Positions 27,268 to 36,599 of a stretch of DNA of 64,000 bases are shown piece after piece. Source of the DNA: Faecalibacterium sp. CAG:1138 (GTDB taxonomy: Bacteria > Bacillota > Clostridia > Christensenellales > CAG-917); NCBI GenBank assembly GCA_000434675.1, contig HF988645.1:1-64000 (forward strand), written 5' to 3'. The notes under the pieces were generated by a model. That model was not told the origin of the DNA. It searched no databases and saw only the letters and a program-made list of their open reading frames with translations. Each line of letters opens with the position of its first letter. The first letter of the stretch is position 1. A program made the position numbers and the translations under genes.

Positions 27268-27687
27268 TTAGATTTTCAGATCGTCGTCTTTCTTTTCTTC
27301 GGCAGGAGCATCCTCTTTCGGAGCTTCGACTGCGGTTTCTGCAGCCGCTTTTGCCGGGGAATCCATGACGTAGCCGACTGCGTTTCTGTCAACGGTGATG
27401 TACGTCGGGCTGTCGATGCTGCCGACGTTAAGAACGATCTGGTTGTTCTCGCCGTCAATGGAAACGACTTTGCCGATCATTCTGCCGATGGTCATAACTT
27501 TGGCGCCGACCACGAGGTTGGACATCATGTCCTGCATTTGTTTTTGACGTTTCTTTTGAGGAAGAATGGTCATAACGATCATAATAACAAAGAAAACTCC
27601 GAGCACCAGAATCATGCCGTATTTGTCCATGAAGGAAGGATTTTTGGCGTTTTCTTCGGCTGCGAGCGTGAGAAGGTTGAAAAGCAT
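27268..27687 (-). CDS. yajC: preprotein translocase subunit YajC
   Basis: 139 residues. One membrane helix (about 25-43) followed by LPQKKRQKQMQDMM and the YajC fold (GAKVMTIGRMIGKVVSI), then a Lys/Glu/Ala-rich tail of 30 residues. Accessory to SecDF, which lies just downstream. Confidence 0.95.
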   Translation of the reverse strand: MLFNLLTLAAEENAKNPSFMDKYGMILVLGVFFVIMIVMTILPQKKRQKQMQDMMSNLVVGAKVMTIGRMIGKVVSIDGENNQIVLNVGSIDSPTYITVDRNAVGYVMDSPAKAAAETAVEAPKEDAPAEEKKDDDLKI

Positions 27688-27720
27688 ATTTATTACTCCT
27701 TAAAAATACATTTTTTTCTT

Positions 27721-27749
27721 ATAATACCTTAATTTTGCCGTTTTAGCAA
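27721..27749 (-). promoter_or_regulatory. promoter of yajC
   Basis: Minus strand: TTGCTA (27744-27749), 17-nt spacer, TATTAT (27721-27726). Confidence 0.6.
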
Positions 27750-27800
27750 GCAAAAATAACGAATATGTCTAAAATCTATCCTAAAAAGGTTAAATGAGCG

Positions 27801-28235
27801 TTAAATTCCGCCGTTTGCCGACAAAAAAGCAACGCAAATTTTCGCGCCGTATATAAGCCACCCGCAAGTGGCTGCGGCAAGCGAAGAATAGATAAGGAAA
27901 ACCACGCCGTCGGATTTCATGCTTTCGGCGTAGCCCGAAAAGGCCATTCTGACGCTTATGCCCACGTCCGACGCAAAGTCCTTAACCCGCGTTTTCACCG
28001 CTTCGAAGCTGTCGGAAAACACACCCGAGATAAGGAGCATCGCTTCGAAAAGCACCCCCACGAGCCCCGAGAAAAACACCGCCGAAACGTAAGCTTCTTC
28101 GCCGCTTCGCCCGACGACTTTCGAGTTCATCGCCGCGTAAAGGAGCGCGAAAACCGCCGTGGGTACTCCCACTTGAAGCAGAACGATAACCCACGCTCCG
28201 TGATATGGCGATTTTCTGACGTTTTCGGTATCCAT
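27801..28235 (-). CDS. hypothetical membrane protein
   Basis: 144 residues with hydrophobic segments at about 14-35, 46-70 and 112-140. I do not recognise a family. No ribosome site precedes the ATG; a TAGAAT sequence 9 bases upstream with no good -35 leaves a nearly leaderless mRNA possible. Lies between tgt and yajC. Confidence 0.65.
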   Translation of the reverse strand: MDTENVRKSPYHGAWVIVLLQVGVPTAVFALLYAAMNSKVVGRSGEEAYVSAVFFSGLVGVLFEAMLLISGVFSDSFEAVKTRVKDFASDVGISVRMAFSGYAESMKSDGVVFLIYSSLAAATCGWLIYGAKICVAFLSANGGI

Positions 28236-28292
28236 AGTCGTTTTATTCTAATTTACGGCGTTTTTCATAACACTTTGCCGTAAATTTTTGCA

Positions 28293-30479
<2,187 letters not shown>

Positions 30480-30493
<14 letters not shown>

Positions 30494-31550
30494 TTGTTCC
30501 GCCTTCCGGCAAAAGATGTTCCTTGCCGAGATGTCTGTACGCAAGCTCCGTACAAACCCTGCCCCTCGGCCCGCGCATAACGAAGCCGAGCTGCATAAGG
30601 TACGGTTCGTATAAATCCTCAATCGTTCCCGCTTCTTCCCCCGACGCAGACGCCAAAGTATCAAGCCCGACAGGGCCTCCGCCGAATTTGTCGATCATGG
30701 TGCCGAGGATAAGCCTGTCCGTCGCGTCAAGCCCAAGTTCGTCCACGTCCATAAGCGTCAGAGCGTTTTGGGCAACTTTCACGTCGATGGCATTTTGCCC
30801 CGCAACCTCCGCAAAGTCGCGAACGCGCTTCAGAAGTCTGTTTGCGATACGCGGCGTGCCTCTGCTGCGTTTTGCTATTTCCGCTGCCGCTTCTACGGAA
30901 ATCGGCAAATTGAGAATGTTTGCGCTGCGCTTCACGATGGACGAAATTTCCTCCGTCGTGTACATTTCGAGCTTGCACATAACGCCGAAACGATCCCTGA
31001 GCGGCGACGAAAGCATACCTGCCTTGGTGGTTGCGCCGATAAGAGTGAATTTGTTCAACGTCAGCCTGACGCTTCTTGCCGACGGGCCTTTTCCGATGAC
31101 GAAATCCAGGGCGTAATCCTCCATTGCGGGATACAAAATTTCTTCGATGTTGCGGTTTAAGCGATGAATTTCGTCGATAAACAAAATGTCGCCCTCCGAC
31201 AAATTCGTCAGAATGCTGGCAAGGTCGCCCGCATGCTCGATGGCAGGGCCCGAAGTTACCCTGATCTGACTGCCCATTTCGGACGCGATGATATAGGAAA
31301 GCGTGGTTTTGCCCAGGCCCGGAGGGCCGTAAAGCAAAACGTGATCGAGCGGCTCTTTTCTGCTTTTTGCCGCCTGTATATAAACTGCGAGATTGCTTTT
31401 GACCTTTTCCTGACCGACGTATTCGGACATACTGGTCGGGCGAAGCTTGTTTTCGTAGGCGTCCTGATTGTTTTTCTGCGCCCCGGTAAGTCGCTCCGAG
31501 CTGTCCGTCCTGAATTCGTCAAGATCAAATTCAAATTTACCGAATTCCAT
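30480..31550 (-). CDS. ruvB: Holliday junction branch migration helicase RuvB
   Basis: 356 residues. Walker [10 protein letters not shown] (about 75-83), Walker [10 protein letters not shown], sensor GATTKAG, arginine finger SPLRDRFG, C-terminal winged helix. Works with RuvA and RuvC. 15 bases after ruvA. Confidence 0.98.
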
Positions 31551-31565
31551 AATAATCCCCGATTT

Positions 31566-32168
31566 TTATAAGTTTTTAAGAGCAAGTCTGGCGACGTCCT
31601 CCAGTGACGAAGCTTCCTTGATTGCCGTCGCAACCGCTTTTTCGGCCTTTGCCTTTGGCACTCCGAGCGACTGAAGCAACGAAATGGTGTCCTTTTCCAC
31701 CTCGGAAAGCGGTTCGCATCTTCCGCTGTCTACGGACTTGCCTTCCGCTTCCATGGCCTCGGTCTGTTCGGCGTTGATGCTCTCCCTAAGCTCCAGAATG
31801 ATGCGTTCGGCGGTCTTTTTGCCCACGCCTTTAATCTTGGAAAGCGCCTTGCTGTCGCCGGTAACTATGCTTATCGCCAACGTTTTTTCGTCCATGCCCG
31901 ACAGAATCTGTAAGCTCATTTTCGGACCTATTCCGCTTATCGAAATAAGCTTCATAAAAATCGCCCTTTCTTCCTCGGTCAAAAAGCCGTACAAAACGAA
32001 AGCGTCCTCCTTGACATGGAGATAGGTGTGCAGCTTTGCTTCTTTTGCGCCGGAAATAGCCGCAACGGTTTTTGCGGAACAAAAAATCTGATAGCCGATG
32101 CCGTTATTCTCCAAAACGACGGCGCCGAGGCTTGCGTATGTAACTTTTCCTATGATGTATGCGTACAT
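31566..32168 (-). CDS. ruvA: Holliday junction branch migration protein RuvA
   Basis: 200 residues. OB-fold N-terminus, paired helix-hairpin-helix motifs (SISGIGPKMSLQIL, IKGVGKKTAERII), C-terminal domain III that contacts RuvB. Follows ruvC by 8 bases. Confidence 0.97.
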   Translation of the reverse strand: MYAYIIGKVTYASLGAVVLENNGIGYQIFCSAKTVAAISGAKEAKLHTYLHVKEDAFVLYGFLTEEERAIFMKLISISGIGPKMSLQILSGMDEKTLAISIVTGDSKALSKIKGVGKKTAERIILELRESINAEQTEAMEAEGKSVDSGRCEPLSEVEKDTISLLQSLGVPKAKAEKAVATAIKEASSLEDVARLALKNL

Positions 32169-32176
32169 AATTTCTC

Positions 32177-32668
32177 CTAAATGTGGAACAAATCGGAAAG
32201 ACGGTTGGTCTGCGCGTGGGTGAGAGCCGCCGCAAGCGCGTCCGCAGCGTCGTCCGGTTTCGGAATTTTGTCAAGCTTCAACAGCATTTTAACCATTGCC
32301 TGAACCTGCCTTTTTTCGGCGTTGCCGTAGCCGGTTATGGCCTGTTTGATCTGCATAGGCGTGTATTCGTAAAGCTTGCCCGTGTGCTTTATGCAAGTAA
32401 GCAATATCACTCCTCTTGCCTCGGCAACCGCAATGCCGGTGGTGATGTTTTTTGTAAAGAACAGCTCTTCCACGGCGATTTCGTCGGGATTATATCGCGC
32501 GAGAAGCTGCTTGGTGCAGCTCTCGATCATTGCAAGCCTGACGGGCAAACGCTCGTTTTTGGGCGTCTCGATGACGCCGTAGTCCAGAACCTCGTAGTTG
32601 CCGTGTTCGGCTTTTATCACGCCGTAACCGACGATGCCGAACCCCGGATCAATGCCCAAAATAATCAA
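32177..32668 (-). CDS. ruvC: crossover junction endodeoxyribonuclease RuvC
   Basis: 163 residues from a TTG start giving MIILGIDPGFGIVGYG. The TTG was chosen because GGGAG lies 9 nt upstream and the protein then has the normal length and N-terminus. Catalytic Asp7, Glu (VEELFF), and DDAADA near the C-terminus. Resolves Holliday junctions. Confidence 0.95.
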   Translation of the reverse strand: MIILGIDPGFGIVGYGVIKAEHGNYEVLDYGVIETPKNERLPVRLAMIESCTKQLLARYNPDEIAVEELFFTKNITTGIAVAEARGVILLTCIKHTGKLYEYTPMQIKQAITGYGNAEKRQVQAMVKMLLKLDKIPKPDDAADALAAALTHAQTNRLSDLFHI

Positions 32669-32699
32669 AACCGCACACTCCCACACTATGATATAAAAT

Positions 32700-32728
32700 A
32701 TGATATATTTAATTTTACGGATTGTCAA
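32700..32728 (-). promoter_or_regulatory. promoter of ruvCAB-queA-tgt
   Basis: Minus strand: TTGACA (32723-32728), 17-nt spacer, TATCAT (32700-32705), 31 bases before the ruvC TTG. Confidence 0.8.
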
Positions 32729-32753
32729 ACTTTTTGGCGGTTTTTGAAAAATA

Positions 32754-32787
32754 AAAAGCGAAAGCGGCAAATTCGCTTTCGCTTTTG
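32754..32787 (-). terminator. terminator of the TM1266-like/ECF S operon
   Basis: Minus strand: AAAAGCGAAAGC / GCTTTCGCTTTT arms with a short loop and trailing T residues, 11 bases after the ECF S stop. Confidence 0.85.
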
Positions 32788-32797
32788 TGGTTGAGCT

Positions 32798-33373
32798 TTA
32801 TTTTTCGACGGTCTGATTTTTCGGCGCGGCCTTTCTCGAAACGAGTATTCCCGTATTCGACAACGCTTTCACCACGAAAACCGACAGCACTGCGCCCGCG
32901 GCCGCCGCAATAAATTGCGGATAGCTCCAGGTGAGCGACAGACTCTTTATCATAGGCGGTTTGATGCCCGGAAGATGCGGCACGATAACCGATACCATAA
33001 ACTGCATAATTCCGAATTTAAGAACCGCAGAAAGCCCGAGACCGAAATAGTCCAAAGCTTCCCTGCCGTTTCTTCTGACCAGCCAGTACGAAAGCACCAT
33101 GACCGCATTGCCGAGGCCGACGAACGGTATCAGCACCGCAAGCGGAAGCTTGCCCGTCAAAAACGCAACCAGCGGCGTTATAAAGGAAATGGCCACCGCG
33201 GAAATCGGTCCCACAGACACGACCGCGACGTACAGCACCAGGTTCACCATCGCGCCGAGCAGCGCGGTTTTCAGAATCGGAGACAGCGGAATCAGGCTGA
33301 AAACTATCTGAAACACTGCCGCAAGCGCAATAAGCACGCCTGTTCTTGCAACGAATTTTGTTTTTTCGTTCAT
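32798..33373 (-). CDS. ECF transporter S component, substrate unknown
   Basis: 191 residues with about six hydrophobic helices (roughly 10-30, 37-55, 60-78, 84-103, 118-138, 150-172). The pattern of short loops, FITPLVAFLTGKLP and an Ala/Gly-rich first helix fits substrate-binding subunits of energy-coupling-factor transporters. The vitamin or metal it binds cannot be read from sequence. Co-transcribed with the TM1266-like gene (16-base gap) behind the structured leader at 33645-33776, which may sense the same ligand. GAGGTG precedes the ATG. Confidence 0.7.
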   Translation of the reverse strand: MNEKTKFVARTGVLIALAAVFQIVFSLIPLSPILKTALLGAMVNLVLYVAVVSVGPISAVAISFITPLVAFLTGKLPLAVLIPFVGLGNAVMVLSYWLVRRNGREALDYFGLGLSAVLKFGIMQFMVSVIVPHLPGIKPPMIKSLSLTWSYPQFIAAAAGAVLSVFVVKALSNTGILVSRKAAPKNQTVEK

Positions 33374-33389
33374 ATATTCACCTCAAAAT

Positions 33390-33644
33390 TTATTCTATTT
33401 CAACGCTTGTCAAAGCGGATTTTACGTTGACGCGCTCGAGCCTGCCGAGCTTTCCGGTAAGAGCACTTATTCTTTCGCTTTCGCCTTTCACGATAAGGCT
33501 GATTGCGCTTATGTTGTCCTCCCTGTCGGGGATTCCCATTCTTCCCAAAATTATATCGCCGTTTTCCGACAATATTTTTTGCACTTCCATGGCAACGTCG
33601 CGGTTTCCCTCGATGACGATGCCGACAACTCCGATTCTTTTCAT
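33390..33644 (-). CDS. TM1266-family putative regulator (ACT/NikR-C-like fold)
   Basis: 84 residues from ATG-KRIGVVGIV, preceded by AAAAGGAGAT. The whole protein is one ACT-like beta-alpha-beta unit (IGVVGIVIEG ... ILGRMGIPDREDNISAISLIVKG). The TM1266 family is described as a putative regulator linked to iron-only hydrogenase maturation; here no hydrogenase gene is near, and the partner is an ECF S component. The ribosome site abuts the attenuator terminator, so expression likely depends on read-through. Confidence 0.8.
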   Translation of the reverse strand: MKRIGVVGIVIEGNRDVAMEVQKILSENGDIILGRMGIPDREDNISAISLIVKGESERISALTGKLGRLERVNVKSALTSVEIE

Positions 33645-33776
33645 ATTATCTCCTTTTATCCAAAAAAAGCGACCCACGGAGGGTCGCGAAAAACCACGAT
33701 AGGACAAAACGTAATTTTGCCTTGAGGTTTTTGACGCTTACTCTCCGAAAAAATCATCGATTCAGGATCATATTGT
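33645..33776 (-). promoter_or_regulatory. structured attenuator leader, riboswitch candidate
   Basis: About 130 nt between a consensus promoter and the TM1266-like gene. RNA stems seen: P3 AGGCAAAA/UUUUGUCCU (33715-33722 with 33701-33709); P2 AAAAACC/GGUUUUU extended by GCG/CGC (33726-33737 with 33686-33695); P1 CGGAG (33743-33747) with CUCCG (33677-33681). P1 uses the loop and the base of P2 uses an arm of the terminator at 33662-33690, so the two folds exclude each other. No known class was recognised. Confidence 0.6.
33662..33690 (-). terminator. attenuator terminator before the TM1266-like gene
   Basis: Minus strand: GCGACCC / GGGTCGC (33681-33687 with 33669-33675), 5-base loop, seven T residues, ending 17 bases before the ATG. 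Confidence 0.9.
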
Positions 33777-33782
33777 GTTTTT

Positions 33783-33811
33783 ATTATACGCCGTTTGCGG
33801 CCGGCTGTCAA
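33783..33811 (-). promoter_or_regulatory. full-consensus promoter of the TM1266-like operon
   Basis: Minus strand: TTGACA (33806-33811), 17-nt spacer, TATAAT (33783-33788). Both hexamers are perfect. The -35 overlaps the end of the upstream ABC gene. Confidence 0.9.
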
Positions 33812-34884
33812 GAAATCGTAAGGCTTCCTTCGCTTAATACGTCGAACAAATTTATGCCCGCGCTTTCCACCGAAAGCGTAAATTCGCCCCCAAATTTTTC
33901 GTCGGTTTCGACAAAAACGTCTCCAAGTTCCGTTTCGATTTTTCCGATATATTTGCCACTTTTTGACGAAAATTCGGAAAAACGATAGGTATTTCCGCCG
34001 TTTTCCGTCGCAGAAGAAGACACGATTTTAACGCCCGAATATCTGAAACCGACGATAACTTTTTTGCCGATATAGTCCTCGGACAGCAAATCTTCAGGCG
34101 TTTTTGCAAGCGTAATATTTTTGCCGAAAAGCGTAACGAAAAGCTTGCCGCCATCTGCGCAAAGCGTGGCTTCGACCTTGTTGTAATCGCCGAAAGCCTC
34201 GGCAACAACCACGAAATTCGGCCGATAATACATATCCTCCATGCTCCCCGTCTGCTTGACCTGTCCAAAGTTCAGAAACACCGCCTCGTTTGCAATTTCA
34301 AACGCTTCCCCGATATTTTGGGTGGCGTAAACGACGACGCCGCTTTTTTTAAGCGCGGCCTTTTTCATGCGCAAAAAAGCTTCGCCCGACGCTTTTTTCG
34401 AAAAGCCCGCCGTAGGATCGTCCAGAAGCGTAAATTTTGCGTCCCTCAAAAACAGCCTTGCAAGCGCAACCGTGCGCTTTTGGTCCTCCGTGAGGCGTTT
34501 CGCCTTAAACTCCAGAACGTCGTAAAGCCCGAAGTCAAGCGCCACCGAGTCCACTTTCGGTTTGATTTCCGAAAACTTTTCGCCCCGAATTTTCAGCGGA
34601 TAAGCAAGGTTTGAAAAGACGGTTTTGTTTTCAAAAACGCTGAAATTTTCGAAAAAAAGCTGAATGTCCCTGCATTCGGCGGGGATATTCTGCAACTTTT
34701 CTCCGCTTAGTAGCACTTCGCCGGAAAAGCTTTCGAGGCCGGCTATGCACCTTAAAAGCGACGTTTTGCCGCTTTTTTCGGCGCCAACGACGGCAATAAC
34801 CCCGTCCGTTTCCAAACTTACGTCGGACAGTGCTTTTTCGCCCGACGGATATTTAAGATTAAGTTTTTTTACCTCAAGTTTCAT
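33808..34884 (-). CDS. orphan ABC ATPase, MalK/UgpC-like, catalytic motifs degenerate
   Basis: 358 residues: an ABC domain (1-235) and a TOBE-like C-terminal half. Walker A GAEKSGKTS (34-42) is intact. The Q-loop Gln is Glu79, the LSGGQ signature is LTEDQ (131-135), the catalytic Glu after Walker B is Asp156 (LLDDP), and the H-loop His is Gln189. ATP binding is plausible, hydrolysis doubtful. No permease or solute-binding protein is adjacent. Its ATG overlaps the stop of the upstream lipoprotein gene, so the two are a pair. It could be a regulatory or structural ATPase. Confidence 0.85.
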   Translation of the reverse strand: MKLEVKKLNLKYPSGEKALSDVSLETDGVIAVVGAEKSGKTSLLRCIAGLESFSGEVLLSGEKLQNIPAECRDIQLFFENFSVFENKTVFSNLAYPLKIRGEKFSEIKPKVDSVALDFGLYDVLEFKAKRLTEDQKRTVALARLFLRDAKFTLLDDPTAGFSKKASGEAFLRMKKAALKKSGVVVYATQNIGEAFEIANEAVFLNFGQVKQTGSMEDMYYRPNFVVVAEAFGDYNKVEATLCADGGKLFVTLFGKNITLAKTPEDLLSEDYIGKKVIVGFRYSGVKIVSSSATENGGNTYRFSEFSSKSGKYIGKIETELGDVFVETDEKFGGEFTLSVESAGINLFDVLSEGSLTIS

Positions 34885-35867
34885 TCTTTATTTTCGGCGG
34901 ACATAACTGCGCCGTAATACTCTTTTTCGGACGTAATATATTCGCTTAAAATCTCGGAATCGTACTCCGTAACGTCAACGTGGCCGTAGGTGTTTTCACC
35001 GATAACAAGTTCCATAAGCGTGAAATTTTTGACGAAGCTGTAGCCACCGATTTTAAGGCCTATCATATAGTCCACGTCGTTTCTTATAGCTTCCGCCCTT
35101 GCACCGGTTTCGTGTTTGTCCACAACTTCCGCGCCTTCGCCTTTAAGGCCGTACCAAACCTCGGCCAGCATGTTTTTGGCGTCGAAGCGGCAGGCAAAGT
35201 ACACCAGCGGGCAGTCCTTTCTTTCAAAGTCCCCCACTCGCAGTTCAAGCAGCTTGCCGTCGTAAGGATTCATTTCGTACTTGGTCATAGGCGGTACGAT
35301 ATTCAGCTTTTTTCTGACGGTGGTGAAATCGGTTTTATTGCTGACTTTGGTGTATTTGACGGTTTCGCTGTAGTCTTTTTTCGTGACGATGCGATCGTTT
35401 TCCTTCGCGAATCTGAAGCCGGTAGGCTTGCCGGTATAATTCAGAACGATTTTGCCGAAGTTCTTTTGGTTTACGCCGAGCCTGTCGCCGTGCTCGCCGT
35501 CAAAGTCGTATTTGACGTAAGCGATAAGCCCCGCTTTTTCTTCGTCGGTGCTCTCTTCGAGAGTGATTTTAACCTCTTTGCCGTAAAGCTCGGTTTCTTT
35601 GTCGGCGTAGAAATAATAACCGTAGCCGTCGTCTTTTACGACGAGATAACTTTTGGCGCCGTAATCCTTGAGAAAATCTATTTTTTCCGCCTCATCTTCG
35701 CCCTCTTTTACGGGGTAAGTTCTGGTGTAAGTCGTCAGCTCGTAAGTGCCGTAGACGTCTTCTGCCGCCGCGGGATTGACTCTATAACAGCCCGTAAACA
35801 GCACCGCAAGCGACGCCACAAGAACCGTCAAAAGAACGACGGAAGTCATTTTTTTCGATAATTTCAT
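34881..35867 (-). CDS. hypothetical lipoprotein
   Basis: 328 residues. Signal peptide with lipobox LFTGC (lipidation Cys27), then a soluble extracellular domain rich in beta-strand-like, Tyr/Asp/Lys-rich segments; two YGTYELT/YYFYADK-type motifs suggest repeat folds such as those in lipocalin-like proteins. No family recognised. GGAGGCG precedes the ATG, and it has its own promoter. It is translationally coupled to the degenerate ABC ATPase. Confidence 0.8.
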   Translation of the reverse strand: MKLSKKMTSVVLLTVLVASLAVLFTGCYRVNPAAAEDVYGTYELTTYTRTYPVKEGEDEAEKIDFLKDYGAKSYLVVKDDGYGYYFYADKETELYGKEVKITLEESTDEEKAGLIAYVKYDFDGEHGDRLGVNQKNFGKIVLNYTGKPTGFRFAKENDRIVTKKDYSETVKYTKVSNKTDFTTVRKKLNIVPPMTKYEMNPYDGKLLELRVGDFERKDCPLVYFACRFDAKNMLAEVWYGLKGEGAEVVDKHETGARAEAIRNDVDYMIGLKIGGYSFVKNFTLMELVIGENTYGHVDVTEYDSEILSEYITSEKEYYGAVMSAENKE

Positions 35868-35912
35868 ATTTCGCCTCCATAAATTAAGGTTGCTTTTTTC
35901 TTTGCCATATAT

Positions 35913-35941
35913 ATTATACCATATAGCTTTTCAAAATGCAA
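35913..35941 (-). promoter_or_regulatory. promoter of the lipoprotein-ABC pair
   Basis: Minus strand: TTGCAT (35936-35941), 17-nt spacer, TATAAT (35913-35918). Confidence 0.75.
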
Positions 35942-35964
35942 CCCGCAAAATTTTGCCCGAGCCG

Positions 35965-35993
35965 TTGACAAAAACCGTTTTCGGTTATATCCT
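35965..35993 (+). promoter_or_regulatory. promoter of thiN, mRNA apparently leaderless
   Basis: TTGACA (35965-35970), 17-nt spacer, TATCCT (35988-35993). The -10 ends 6 bases before the ATG, placing the expected start of transcription on the A of the start codon. No ribosome site exists. A 15-nt-spaced TATATC is the alternative -10. Confidence 0.6.
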
Positions 35994-35999
35994 AAAAAT

Positions 36000-36596
36000 A
36001 TGAAAACCGCAGCTATACTTCTAAACGGTCCGTGCCTCGACTCCGAAATCGTCGAAACCGACGTTATTGCGGCCGACGGCGGCCTTAAACTTTTGAAAAA
36101 CAGAAAACCCGTTGCCTGCGTCGGCGATTTCGACAGCCTCGAAAACAAACCCGAGGGCATAAACTACGTCGTTTTTCCGAAAGAAAAGGACGAAACAGAC
36201 GGCCAGCTTGCCGTTTCGTACGCAAAACAGGCGGGCTACGACCAAGTGAATATCTATGCCGCAACGGGCGGAGATCTGGGACACGTGCTCGGAAACGTGG
36301 GGCTTTTGAAATATGCGCGCGACATAAAAATCGGCGCCCGCATAACGGCCGCCGATTTCACAATCAGACTTGTGGAAGGTAAAGTTTCCGAAAGCGCGCG
36401 ACCGGGGCAAAAAATTTCGCTGTTCCCGTTTTTCGGTGACGCGACCGTCCGTAGCAGCAAGGGACTTTACTACCCTCTTTCCGACCTGACGCTTTCTGCC
36501 GGCACAAGCCGCGGACTTTCAAACGTGGCAACCGCAACCGAAATTTCTTTCGAGGTTTCGAGCGGCATGCTCCTTCTCATAACTTACAACAAATAG
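36000..36596 (+). CDS. thiN: thiamine pyrophosphokinase
   Basis: 198 residues. Motifs of the family: GDFDS (42-46), KDETD (63-67), C-terminal TSRGLSN. The conserved GGRxDH reads GGDLGH (90-95), losing the Arg and Asp, so activity should be tested. Makes TPP from thiamine. Convergent with thiT (gap of 3 bases), the thiamine importer, which supports the call. Starts without a ribosome site, 6 bases after a -10 element. Confidence 0.9.
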   Translation: MKTAAILLNGPCLDSEIVETDVIAADGGLKLLKNRKPVACVGDFDSLENKPEGINYVVFPKEKDETDGQLAVSYAKQAGYDQVNIYAATGGDLGHVLGNVGLLKYARDIKIGARITAADFTIRLVEGKVSESARPGQKISLFPFFGDATVRSSKGLYYPLSDLTLSAGTSRGLSNVATATEISFEVSSGMLLLITYNK

Positions 36597-36599
36597 TTT

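Noticed and set aside
27193..27732. Plus-strand open frame with an AAAGGA site, opposite yajC
   Set aside because: It overlaps yajC and its terminator entirely and shows no recognisable protein features.
33650..33760. A 33-codon open frame inside the same leader (starting MIFSESKR)
   Set aside because: No ribosome site before its ATG, and the codons run through the terminator hairpin. A leader peptide cannot be excluded but is not supported.
33645..33776. THF riboswitch (folate) as identity of the TM1266-like leader
   Set aside because: The string GGAGAGUA matches the start of THF riboswitches and an ECF S gene follows, but the rest of the conserved core (CGUUAAG and the GAGAGCGCGG region) is missing. 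A covariance-model search is needed.
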